64,000 nt of DNA from Symmachiella macrocystis (GTDB lineage: Bacteria; Planctomycetota; Planctomycetia; Planctomycetales; Planctomycetaceae): contig NZ_SJPP01000001.1 in NCBI RefSeq assembly GCF_007860075.1, forward strand, positions 3,073,490 through 3,137,489. Reading direction: 5' to 3'. Below the pieces are notes generated by a model. That model worked only from the letters and a program-made list of their open reading frames with translations, was not told where the DNA came from and did no database searches. A program made the translations under genes and the position numbers. Positions 7,856 to 16,131 of the stretch are shown here, piece after piece. The stretch's first letter is position 1, and each line of letters starts with the position of its first letter.

Positions 7856-9631
7856 ATGTCTTACCGAACTTTCAAACGTCTGCTCGGGGAAACCAGCTTG
7901 GAACGGAAGTGCCGTTTCTTGTTTGGGGGCGGTCTGTTGATTCTGATCGTGGGCAGTTTTGCGTTTTACGGCCATCGCACGGCGAATCTGTTGTATGAGC
8001 AGCATGAAATCACGGGCGAAATGCTGACCCAGACAATCATGACTTATGAGCACCCGGTTTGGGTGAAGCAAAAGGAAGCTCAAGAATCCCAGTCGGACAA
8101 AGCGGGCGAGGCCGACGAGCAGCCCGGAGCCGCTGAAGAGGCGGGGCTTGACCAAGCGGCACTGCCCAGTGATGCGACACACAATGTGAAGGTGCCTGAG
8201 TTTTCGACGGATCTGACCTGGGCGGTGCGGTCACCGGATGTGCAAGATACGGAGCGCCCCAAAGATTTCAAAGGGCACCAGGCGATGACGTATTTGTTGC
8301 AGAATAAGGATGCAGCCAACGTGCACCGCAGCGATGCCAATAGCGCATATAAGTTTTATGGTGCTGTCCGTGCAACCACGGCCTGCATTGCCTGCCACCA
8401 ACATGCGGACAAGCAAGAGGGCGATCTGCTGGGCATGGTGGAGATCACCTTTCCGGCACATCAAACCGAAAAGAAGCTGGCCGAGAACGATGCCATCTTG
8501 TTGGCGACCGCCATCGCGACCGCCTTTTTGGCAATGGTGGCGGCCTATGCCATCGTGCGGTACGTCATCGTGAAACCAGTGTTGCACTTAAAGGATGTCA
8601 GCGACCAAATTGCTCGCGGTATGCTCGATTTGCGAGCGGACATCCGCACGGGGGATGAATTTGAGGAACTGAGCCACGCCTTCAACCGCATGTTGCGGCA
8701 TCTGGTGGCGGTGCAGGAGGAACTACGGCACGTTAACGGCAGCCTGGACGCCAAGGTCGATGAATTAGCGCAGGTGAACATGCGGCTGTTCGAGATGAAC
8801 AACCTCAAAAACGATTTCCTGACCACAATGAGCCATGAGTTGCGAACGCCGCTGAACAGTATTCTGGGGTTCAGCGACGTATTGACCGGGTCGGCGAACA
8901 TCAACGAGAAACAAAAGCGTTATCTGCACAACATTCAAAGCGCAGGCAAAGATTTGCTGGCGATGATCAACGACATTTTGGACCTCGCGAAAATCGAGAG
9001 TGGTAAAATGGAATTGCATCTTGCCGATTTTCCGATCGACGAGACGATTGAACGGCTCGTGGGTATGCTCAGCCCGTTGGCGGAGAAAAAGAACATCTCG
9101 CTGAACTACGAGGTCGATCCTCGCTTGCCGATTCTGCGTCAAGATCCAGGGAAATTGCAGCAGATCATCTACAATTTGCTTTCCAATGCCATTAAGTTCA
9201 CTCCCGAGGGGGGGCGTGTGCGGATCGCGGTGACAGCGATCGATAACGACCAATTGGAATTGACGGTCGACGACACCGGTGTGGGAATTCCGCTGGAGGA
9301 TCAAGAAACGATCTTCGAAAAGTTTCGCCAGGGAAACACCGCACCCGGCGCGAACAACGCGCTCACGCGAGAATTCGCCGGAACGGGATTGGGGCTTTCG
9401 ATTGTTAAGGAACTCTCTAAGTTGCTGGGGGGGGAAGTGTCGCTGTTGAGCGAATTGGGCAAGGGGAGCACATTTACCGTGACGGTGCCGACGCATCTCG
9501 CGGACCAACCCGACCAATTGGACGAATCTCGCGCGCAACAGGCCATCGATTTGACCAATCTCCGCCGCGTCGACTACGGCTTATTGGAAATCGCAGGCAA
9601 GGAAGCCGGATCGCCGCCGAAAGACGCATAG
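7856..9631 (+). CDS. heme-binding (Tll0287/DUF3365-like) sensor histidine kinase
   Basis: 591-residue membrane sensor kinase. A membrane segment at about 22-40 is followed by an extracytoplasmic domain with CIACH (177-181), a c-type heme attachment motif in a Tll0287/DUF3365-type context. A second membrane segment lies at about 214-240, then HAMP (about 238-290), a HisKA box with phosphorylatable H327 in SHELRTP, and an HATPase domain with N-box NLLSN (440-444) and DDTGVGI (472-478). A low-complexity acidic/Ala insert (about 75-105) precedes the heme domain. The likely signal is redox or a gas such as NO or O2 (inference). No response regulator gene is adjacent. Confidence 0.88.
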   Translation: MSYRTFKRLLGETSLERKCRFLFGGGLLILIVGSFAFYGHRTANLLYEQHEITGEMLTQTIMTYEHPVWVKQKEAQESQSDKAGEADEQPGAAEEAGLDQAALPSDATHNVKVPEFSTDLTWAVRSPDVQDTERPKDFKGHQAMTYLLQNKDAANVHRSDANSAYKFYGAVRATTACIACHQHADKQEGDLLGMVEITFPAHQTEKKLAENDAILLATAIATAFLAMVAAYAIVRYVIVKPVLHLKDVSDQIARGMLDLRADIRTGDEFEELSHAFNRMLRHLVAVQEELRHVNGSLDAKVDELAQVNMRLFEMNNLKNDFLTTMSHELRTPLNSILGFSDVLTGSANINEKQKRYLHNIQSAGKDLLAMINDILDLAKIESGKMELHLADFPIDETIERLVGMLSPLAEKKNISLNYEVDPRLPILRQDPGKLQQIIYNLLSNAIKFTPEGGRVRIAVTAIDNDQLELTVDDTGVGIPLEDQETIFEKFRQGNTAPGANNALTREFAGTGLGLSIVKELSKLLGGEVSLLSELGKGSTFTVTVPTHLADQPDQLDESRAQQAIDLTNLRRVDYGLLEIAGKEAGSPPKDA

Positions 9632-9736
9632 CAGCGGAGAAATCTAATCTGGCTGGCTTGAGTTTACCCGGCAAATCTGCGAGTTTGCGCCACAAGCCCA
9701 GCTATTGATCGCAATACGAACGCAAGGATTGAACGG

Positions 9737-10537
9737 ATGACGCAGCCACTGAAAATTGGTGTGAATGGTGCCGCCGGCAGGATGGGACGGAGAATTGTCG
9801 CTCTTGTCCATGAAGAGGACGGCTTGGAAGTCGGGGCGGCACTCGAGTATTCCGCCTGTCCGCACCTCGGCGCAGATGCTGGTGAATTGGCGGGCGTTGG
9901 TCACATCGGCGTTCCGGTGACCAGTGAATTGGGTGATCGCGTGGATGCCGTGATCGATTTTTCGCTCCCCACCGGCTTGGTCGCGATTGCCAAGATTTGT
10001 GGGGAACGAGGTATCCCGTTGGTCGCGGCAACAACGGGACTCTCTGCTGCACAGCGGGACCAAGTCCTCACTGCCTCGCATACGGCTGCGTTATTGTTGG
10101 CGCCGAATATGAGCATCGCGGTCAACCTCACCATGAAGTTGGCGCGAGAAGCGGCCCGTGTCTTAAAAGGGGTCTCTAGCGGGGTCGATGTGGAAGTGAT
10201 CGAACGACACCATCGATTTAAAGAGGACGCTCCGAGTGGGACCGCTCTCAAATTCGGTCAGATCATCTCGGATGAAATGGGACAGACCGAGCACGTGCAC
10301 GGCCGGCAGGGCCAACCAGGACGGCGGCCGCAATCTGAGATCGGATATCATGCACTACGCACCGGGGACAATGTCGGCGAACATACGATTGTGTTCGGCA
10401 TGATGGGAGAGACCATCGACCTGACCGTGCGGGGGCATACACGGGACAGTTACGCCCATGGCGCGTTGATCGCGGCGCGGTTCCTCTGCGAACAAGAGCC
10501 GGGGTTGTACACAATTGAGGAAGCGCTGGGGCTTTGA
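9737..10537 (+). CDS. dapB: 4-hydroxy-tetrahydrodipicolinate reductase DapB
   Basis: Reduces 4-hydroxy-tetrahydrodipicolinate with NAD(P)H in the diaminopimelate/lysine pathway, which also supplies peptidoglycan precursors. 266 residues, the usual length. Dinucleotide-binding GAAGRMG is at 11-17. The active-site block ERHHRFKEDAPSGTA is at 156-170, with the general acid His159 and substrate-binding Lys162. No other dap gene is nearby, so it is probably transcribed alone. Confidence 0.95.
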   Translation: MTQPLKIGVNGAAGRMGRRIVALVHEEDGLEVGAALEYSACPHLGADAGELAGVGHIGVPVTSELGDRVDAVIDFSLPTGLVAIAKICGERGIPLVAATTGLSAAQRDQVLTASHTAALLLAPNMSIAVNLTMKLAREAARVLKGVSSGVDVEVIERHHRFKEDAPSGTALKFGQIISDEMGQTEHVHGRQGQPGRRPQSEIGYHALRTGDNVGEHTIVFGMMGETIDLTVRGHTRDSYAHGALIAARFLCEQEPGLYTIEEALGL

Positions 10538-10689
10538 CTGACGTGGCAAAGCGGATGTCCTAGGCCGGATAACCGGCAAAACCTTCAAGATCGTGAGAAT
10601 CGTGCGCCGATATCGATTGTATCGTTGTCTCGCGCGCCGCTGCGCGGGATCGCTCAGTTTGTCGTGTCTCAAAACAGAGGAATCGGCAC

Positions 10690-11217
10690 GTGTCCCAATT
10701 CGTCCACTCCTCCGACGGTTCCATAGCAGCATCTGCCACAGATGTAGTCGTCGCAGATGAGCAACTGTCTGCTGCGAACGCGGTGAAATCGCCCCGCAGC
10801 CGACCTTCGCGTTGGCGTCTGACAAAAATATACTCTGCGCGCGGGCTGTTCAAGCTGCAGTCGGTGAAGACCAGTTCGTGGGTGACCGCGGTCGGCATGT
10901 GCCTCGTTGTGTGGGGGCTGGCGGCCATTCTGTGGCCACAAACTGAGACCAAAAACCAAGACAGCCAGATCGATCATTTGGTAGCAGGAGCGGAACTGGG
11001 GGCGGTCGAATTGGGAGCCGCCACTGGGGAGATCCAACAAGTCGAATTTCTCAGCGAGAGCAGTTCGTCTCCCGACGCTGCCTTTTTGCCTATGGAAGTT
11101 GCCGCACCCGGTCCCGCTATTCCAGGCGGAGCTGCGGGCGATCATGATTCGCCGGCTTGGCTGGTGGGCACGATTGAAGATGAACCAACACAAAGAGTCG
11201 ATACCTCCTCGAAATGA
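10690..11217 (+). CDS. single-TM hypothetical protein upstream of P-loop/ExeA pair
   Basis: 175-residue protein of unknown function: a Ser/Ala-rich N-terminus, a basic stretch (about 35-60), one membrane segment (about 64-83) and a low-complexity Ala/Glu/Pro tail. Start GTG with AGAGGA about nine bases upstream. Its stop overlaps the next start as ATGA, so it is translationally coupled to the P-loop protein. Topology and context suggest a membrane anchor for the following ATPases, by analogy with polysaccharide chain-length regulators. That role is inferred; no Wzz motif is visible. Confidence 0.65.
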   Translation: MSQFVHSSDGSIAASATDVVVADEQLSAANAVKSPRSRPSRWRLTKIYSARGLFKLQSVKTSSWVTAVGMCLVVWGLAAILWPQTETKNQDSQIDHLVAGAELGAVELGAATGEIQQVEFLSESSSSPDAAFLPMEVAAPGPAIPGGAAGDHDSPAWLVGTIEDEPTQRVDTSSK

Positions 11218-12011
11218 CCGCACTGGACCGGACATTCATCAAGGCGTTTCGACGCCGTGAAACCGAATCGGATTGCCCGCGACCGACTGAACAGGTCAGC
11301 GGCGAATTCGCGGCTGAGGGTGCGCCGCCCCTGGTTGATTCAGATTCGGAAATCGATTCGAAACCGGATGCAGACGTCGTCCCCCTCACAACGACATCAC
11401 CCGACTGGCAATGGCCGGCGATTTGTGATGAATTGTTGCGCGGGGCTACCGAGGGATTTGAATCAGTGGCGGCCGAACTCGAGGCCTTGGCCGCTTGCGG
11501 GAAAAAATCGTTGGTGGCGTTGGCCGGTTCGCAGACGGGTGTCGGTTGTACGTCGGTCTATTTGACGTTGGCACGCACGCTTGCCGCACGTGCGGCGCAA
11601 CCCGTGTTGCTGATCGAAGCCAATCGCTCACGGCCGGCATTGTGTGATCAACTGCAGGTTGTCGGTCCTGAAGTGAGATCGCCGCGCAAACTGGGCGAAT
11701 CGGGATTGGCGATCGTTTCGCTCGATGATGCGGCTGCGGAGATTTCGAATTTGGTGGCGAGGTTGGCCGATGAGTATCCGTTGATCTTGATCGATGCGGG
11801 CTGTATCGCGGATCCGATGGACGCACCGGCGCTCTGGGCGGCGGGTGTGGTCGGCACGACGATTTTGGTCGACTTTGACGATCGAGAGAGCGGACAACGC
11901 AATGTGGTTGTCGAGTCTTTGGCCAAAAAATCGGACATGTTTTTGGGTGTCATTGAGACACACCGCGAAGACTTGGGGGCTGAAATCGCCTCGCCGCGGA
12001 TGATGGGGTAG
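11214..12011 (+). CDS. CpsD/MinD-like P-loop protein with degenerate Walker A
   Basis: 265 residues. After a variable acidic N-terminus (1-60) comes a CpsD/CapB- or MinD-type P-loop fold. The nucleotide loop reads GSQTGVGCTS (105-114), so the invariant lysine is Cys112 (codon 11547-11549). The Walker A' strand is LLIEANRSRP rather than LLIDxDxRxP, and the Walker B strand is LILIDAGC. There is no tyrosine-rich tail. It is therefore likely a regulatory or structural relative rather than a normal BY-kinase or ATPase. It is coupled to the single-TM gene upstream and followed 62 bases later by an ExeA-type ATPase, as in exopolysaccharide loci. Confidence 0.75.
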   Translation: MTALDRTFIKAFRRRETESDCPRPTEQVSGEFAAEGAPPLVDSDSEIDSKPDADVVPLTTTSPDWQWPAICDELLRGATEGFESVAAELEALAACGKKSLVALAGSQTGVGCTSVYLTLARTLAARAAQPVLLIEANRSRPALCDQLQVVGPEVRSPRKLGESGLAIVSLDDAAAEISNLVARLADEYPLILIDAGCIADPMDAPALWAAGVVGTTILVDFDDRESGQRNVVVESLAKKSDMFLGVIETHREDLGAEIASPRMMG

Positions 12012-12073
12012 CGAAACACGGATTGCAATTGTTTTTGAATACGGATTCCTCAAGTTACCTGGCGACAAATCTT

Positions 12074-12895
12074 ATGTACGAACAACATTGGCAGTTGGCC
12101 GACCATCCGTTTGAAAACAACAGCGACCCCCGCTTTTTCTTTCGTAGCGAAACGCACGAAGCCGCACTGCTGAAAATGCGTTATCTGATTGAGAACAACA
12201 AAGGGGCCGGGATTTTGGCCGGTGGCACGGGGATGGGGAAAACCTACGTCGCCGGGATGCTGGCAGCCGACCTGCCCGAGAACTTTGCGCCCTTGGTGCA
12301 TATCGTGTTTCCCCAAATGTCGTCGGCGGAATTGTTGGCCTACTTAGCTGTGGAGTTAGGTGCGGACGAACAGCAGATCTGTGGCGCGGGGTTGGACGTG
12401 ATCGTGCGACGCATTCAACAGCAACTGGCCGCCGCCAATGAGCGGGGCCAACAACCGGTGATTCTCATCGACGAAGCCCACACCATCGACGATCCCAGCG
12501 TGTTCGCGACGCTGCGGTTATTGCTCAATTTTCAGGAGCAAGGGCACATGAAATTCACGCTGATTTTCTTGGCCCAACACAGTCTGCTCAGCCGTATCCG
12601 CCGTTTGGGGGAACTCGAAGAACGCCTGACCGTCAATTGCCTACTGCAGCCCTTTTCATTCGACGAAACGGTAGCCTACATCCAACACCGTCTCCAAGCA
12701 GCCGGCGCAAGCGAACCGGTGTTCGATGCGGAGTCGCTGGAAACCATCTTCGCCGAATCGGGCGGTATCCCGCGAAAAATCAACCGCTTAGCCGACTTGG
12801 CATTGTTGGTGGGTTACGCCGATGACTCCCGCACAATCTCCCGACCGCAAGCCGAAGCGGTGGCGGAAGAGGTGGCGGGGTTGGTGAGTTATTGA
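12074..12895 (+). CDS. ExeA/GspA-type AAA ATPase
   Basis: 273-residue AAA ATPase of the ExeA family, often found with type II secretion or exosortase/exopolysaccharide modules. The N-terminal signature MYEQHWQLADHPF fixes the start at the ATG 12074; a TTG at 12023 would add an unrelated leader. Walker A GGTGMGKT is at 50-57 and Walker B LIDEAH at 131-136. The sensor/arginine region ESGGIPRKINRLADLAL lies near the C-terminus. Unlike its upstream neighbour its active site is intact. It lacks the peptidoglycan-binding C-terminal domain of full-length ExeA. Confidence 0.85.
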   Translation: MYEQHWQLADHPFENNSDPRFFFRSETHEAALLKMRYLIENNKGAGILAGGTGMGKTYVAGMLAADLPENFAPLVHIVFPQMSSAELLAYLAVELGADEQQICGAGLDVIVRRIQQQLAAANERGQQPVILIDEAHTIDDPSVFATLRLLLNFQEQGHMKFTLIFLAQHSLLSRIRRLGELEERLTVNCLLQPFSFDETVAYIQHRLQAAGASEPVFDAESLETIFAESGGIPRKINRLADLALLVGYADDSRTISRPQAEAVAEEVAGLVSY

Positions 12896-12929
12896 AGCGG
12901 CGGTGGTTTTAGGCTAGGGCTAAGCAACA

Positions 12930-13424
12930 ATGCCCAGATACCTCAGAATTCTGATTGCAATTCCACTGCTCGTGATCCTGCTGCCGATTGTGTTGTTGGT
13001 TGTCGGGGCGTGGTTGCTCTATGGCGTGCTGCTCAACGTTCTGGTTTGGATTTGCTGGTGCGCACGAGGGCGATTCGTGCTCTTGGTCTATTCGGATAGT
13101 CCGCATTGGCACGACTACATCGAAGAGCACATTATCACGCAATTGCCGCGATCGACGGCCATTCTAAACTGGTCGCAAAGACGGTCCTGGAGTTGGTACG
13201 CTTTGCCGGTACGGGTGTTTCGCTATTTTGCTGGTGATCGCGAGTTCAACCCCATCGTGATTGTCTTCGTCCCACTGCGCTGGGCGAAAACATTCCGGTT
13301 TTGGCAACCGTTCCTGGACCACAAACACGGGAAATCGCAACCGCTCGAAGACGAGTCGCGTCGTCTGTTTTCGTATCTGTCACAGCATGGTATTGGTGAT
13401 AGGTCTCCGCAGAGACCGCAGTGA
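12930..13424 (+). CDS. small membrane protein, unknown
   Basis: 164 residues with a hydrophobic N-terminus (about 7-45) that could form one or two membrane helices, then a basic, aromatic soluble part (SWSWYALPVRVFRYFAGDREFNP). I do not recognise a family. It lies 34 bases after the ExeA-type gene on the same strand and may share its transcript. Its C-terminal codons run toward the double-hairpin repeat at 13445. Confidence 0.6.
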   Translation: MPRYLRILIAIPLLVILLPIVLLVVGAWLLYGVLLNVLVWICWCARGRFVLLVYSDSPHWHDYIEEHIITQLPRSTAILNWSQRRSWSWYALPVRVFRYFAGDREFNPIVIVFVPLRWAKTFRFWQPFLDHKHGKSQPLEDESRRLFSYLSQHGIGDRSPQRPQ

Positions 13425-13444
13425 GTACGGCGTCGTCGGTCTCT

Positions 13445-13488
13445 CCTGCGGCTGCGCCGCCCCGAAAGAATCTTTCGGGGCCATCCTG
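13445..13488 (+). repeat. double-hairpin dispersed repeat, copy 3 (G+C-rich)
   Basis: Hairpin 1 is gcggc/gccgc with loop TGC (13448-13460). Hairpin 2 is cccgaaag/ctttcggg with loop aat (13461-13479), followed by gccatcc. Both stems differ in sequence from the other copies yet are fully paired. Confidence 0.75.
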
Positions 13489-13693
13489 TGGTAATCTTCA
13501 CTGCCGGTTCAATTTGCGTTCGTCATTGTTTTTTGAGCCGTGCGCTGTGCGGCGCTGATCTACACCCTAACAATACGCGACGTGATCTGCGAGAATTGTT
13601 GCCAACTGAGTTCGGTGAAGGTTGCGGATTTCAGCTGCCGAACCGTCGGGATTAAGGCAAAGATTCAGGCAAAAGAGAAGCGGAAATATTGGC

Positions 13694-16090
13694 ATGGTTG
13701 ATTTACGTCTCAGTGTTGCGTTTGGTGTCGTGTTTTGCGGATCCCTGTTGGGGAGTTCCAATGTGCACGCTGCTCCTCAATGGCTTGATCTTTCGCAGGC
13801 AGTTGTCGTTTCCGCTGGCGAGGGGGGTGAGACCGAAGATGTGGCGGCGACCATCTTGGTGGAAGAGCTTGCGAAACGAACCGGCATTCAACTTGATGTT
13901 CAAAACAAATGGCCGGAATCTGATCGACCGGTGATTGTGGTGACGACGCGCGGCGCGAAGGCGGATTGGTCGAATCGTGTTCCTCGACGCGACGATCCGA
14001 AGCTTCCTGAAGCGCAGCCGGAAGGCTTTGCGATTCAGGTTGTGGACGCTCCAAACCAAAAGTCGCCTGCAGTCTTTATTGTGGGGGCCGATCGACGGGG
14101 GGCGATCTATGGGGTGGGCCGCCTTTTGCGTGAACTCGACTGCCGCAAAGGGGAAATCAAACTCGATAAGGATTTGCAGGTTGCGACGGCGCCCGAATAT
14201 CCCCATCGCGGGCATGAAATGGGCTACCGAGCGCTGTCGAATAGTTACGATGCGTGGTCGCGGGCGCAGTACGATCAGTACATCCGCGAACAGGTTTTGC
14301 TCGGCATGAATTGCGTGCAGAATATTCCCTTTCAAGACGGGCGCACGAACGAGCTGATGCAGTCCCCGCGGCCGGAGATGAATCGGATCATCGGCGAAAT
14401 TTGTGACCGCTACGACGTCGATTATTGGGTGTGGACGCCGGTGGAATTCTCGTTGACGGATCAGAAACGCCGCCAAGCTGAACTCGAAAAGCACGCGCAG
14501 TTTTATGAATCGACGCCACGATTGGATGCTGTATTTGTGCCGGGCGGGGATCCGGGGGACAATCCGCCGGAATTGGTGATTCCCTTCATGGAAGACTTGG
14601 CGCAATTGCTGGCGAAGTCTCACCCGCGTGCCAATGTCTGGGTTTCATTGCAGGATTTTGATGAACCCAAGATCAAGTTCGTGATGGATTATATTGCTCG
14701 GGAACAGCCCGATTGGTTGGGCGGAATTGTGGCCGATACCTCTGCGCTCTCCATACGTGAGACACGGACGCGTTTGCCGAAGCGCTATCCGGTGCGGTCT
14801 TATCCCGATATTACGCATACTGTCGAATGTCAGTTTCCCGTCAGTTGGTGGGATCCGGCTTATGCTGTCACATTAGTGCGCGAACCGACAAACCCGCGTC
14901 CCACGACGTACTCGACGATCTTCCGCCGTTTTGCACCGCACACCGATGGTTTTGTGACTTATTCCGACGGCATCAACGACGATGTCAACAAGGCTGTCTG
15001 GAGTATGCTGGGGTGGGACTCTCAACAGAATGTGCGTGAGATACTCGTGCAATACGCACATTTTCATTTTGGGGCAGAAGCAGCTGAGTCGATTGCGGAT
15101 GCATTACTGGGACTGGAAAACAATTGGCAGGGCAGCTTGGCTGAGAACGCCGGCGTTGATGGCGTATTGGCACTCTGGCAACGTTTGGAAGAACAACATC
15201 CAGAATTACTGAAGAACTGGCGGTTTCAGCAACATTTGATGCGTGCGTATTATGACGCCTATACCCGCCAGCGACTGCTCTACGAAACAGAGCTTGAACA
15301 GGAAGCCTTGCAGGCATTAGCCCAGGCACCAAAATTTGGAGCCAAAACAGCGATGCAGCGTGCAGAACGCATTTTGCAGCGCGTGGTGTCCGCGCCTTGC
15401 CGGCCGGAACTTCGGGCACGGATTGATGATCTAGCCGAGGATTTGTTTCGATCGATTGGTTATCAGACGAGCGTCGAAAGGTTTGGGGGCAGCGGCGCGG
15501 AGCGTGGCTGTGTGATGGACTTTGTCGACCGCCCACTCAATGACCGCTGGTGGCTGGAAGCGGAATTCGCGAAGATTCGCAAGATTAGCAGCGAGCAGGA
15601 AAGAGTGGCGCGACTGGATGTGATTCGCACCTGGGAGAATCCCGGTGCGGGCAGTTTTTATGACGACATCGGGCATGTTGGAAAATCTCCACACGTCATT
15701 CGTGGTGAGGAGTTTAACACCGATCCCGAAGGCCGACATGCCTGGAACCCCGGACATGAATGGGTCGACGAAGGTCGGAGCAAGCGGCGTTTGTCCTGGC
15801 TGCACCACATGCGCTGGCCGGTGGGAGTCGAATACGATGGACTGGACCCCGATGCACGTTATGTGGTGCGACTGACCGGACAGGGTGAGTCGCCTCTACG
15901 CGGTGACGGCAAGAAACTGCCTGTTACCAAACGGGCGAGTCACATTGGAGAGTTCCAGGAATTCGCCGTTCCCGCAGAGTTAACCGCTGATGGAAGACTA
16001 CGCCTGCATTGGGATGATGTCGACGAGTCACATGTGCATTGGAAAAAACGGTCACACTTGGCCGAAGTCTGGTTGCTCAAACAAAAGTGA
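13694..16090 (+). CDS. secreted alpha-glucuronidase-like (GH67 N-terminal type) protein
   Basis: 798-residue exported protein. The ATG at 13694 gives a clean signal peptide (about 26 residues, cleavage after NVHA); a frame open to 13622 adds a polar leader and is less likely. An N-terminal GH67-N/GH20-like alpha/beta domain (about 30-170, with VGADRRGAIYGVGRLLREL) precedes a TIM-barrel-like region rich in Asp/Trp/His (for example DVDYWVWTPVEFSL and PDITHTVECQFPVSWW). The C-terminus looks beta-rich. It is probably a polysaccharide-degrading glycoside hydrolase or relative. I could not identify the two catalytic carboxylates with certainty. The following membrane protein begins 41 bases downstream. 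Confidence 0.7.
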   Translation: MVDLRLSVAFGVVFCGSLLGSSNVHAAPQWLDLSQAVVVSAGEGGETEDVAATILVEELAKRTGIQLDVQNKWPESDRPVIVVTTRGAKADWSNRVPRRDDPKLPEAQPEGFAIQVVDAPNQKSPAVFIVGADRRGAIYGVGRLLRELDCRKGEIKLDKDLQVATAPEYPHRGHEMGYRALSNSYDAWSRAQYDQYIREQVLLGMNCVQNIPFQDGRTNELMQSPRPEMNRIIGEICDRYDVDYWVWTPVEFSLTDQKRRQAELEKHAQFYESTPRLDAVFVPGGDPGDNPPELVIPFMEDLAQLLAKSHPRANVWVSLQDFDEPKIKFVMDYIAREQPDWLGGIVADTSALSIRETRTRLPKRYPVRSYPDITHTVECQFPVSWWDPAYAVTLVREPTNPRPTTYSTIFRRFAPHTDGFVTYSDGINDDVNKAVWSMLGWDSQQNVREILVQYAHFHFGAEAAESIADALLGLENNWQGSLAENAGVDGVLALWQRLEEQHPELLKNWRFQQHLMRAYYDAYTRQRLLYETELEQEALQALAQAPKFGAKTAMQRAERILQRVVSAPCRPELRARIDDLAEDLFRSIGYQTSVERFGGSGAERGCVMDFVDRPLNDRWWLEAEFAKIRKISSEQERVARLDVIRTWENPGAGSFYDDIGHVGKSPHVIRGEEFNTDPEGRHAWNPGHEWVDEGRSKRRLSWLHHMRWPVGVEYDGLDPDARYVVRLTGQGESPLRGDGKKLPVTKRASHIGEFQEFAVPAELTADGRLRLHWDDVDESHVHWKKRSHLAEVWLLKQK

Positions 16091-16131
16091 AATAAGCAGC
16101 CGTTTTCCCTCAGCAAGCATTCGATGCAACC

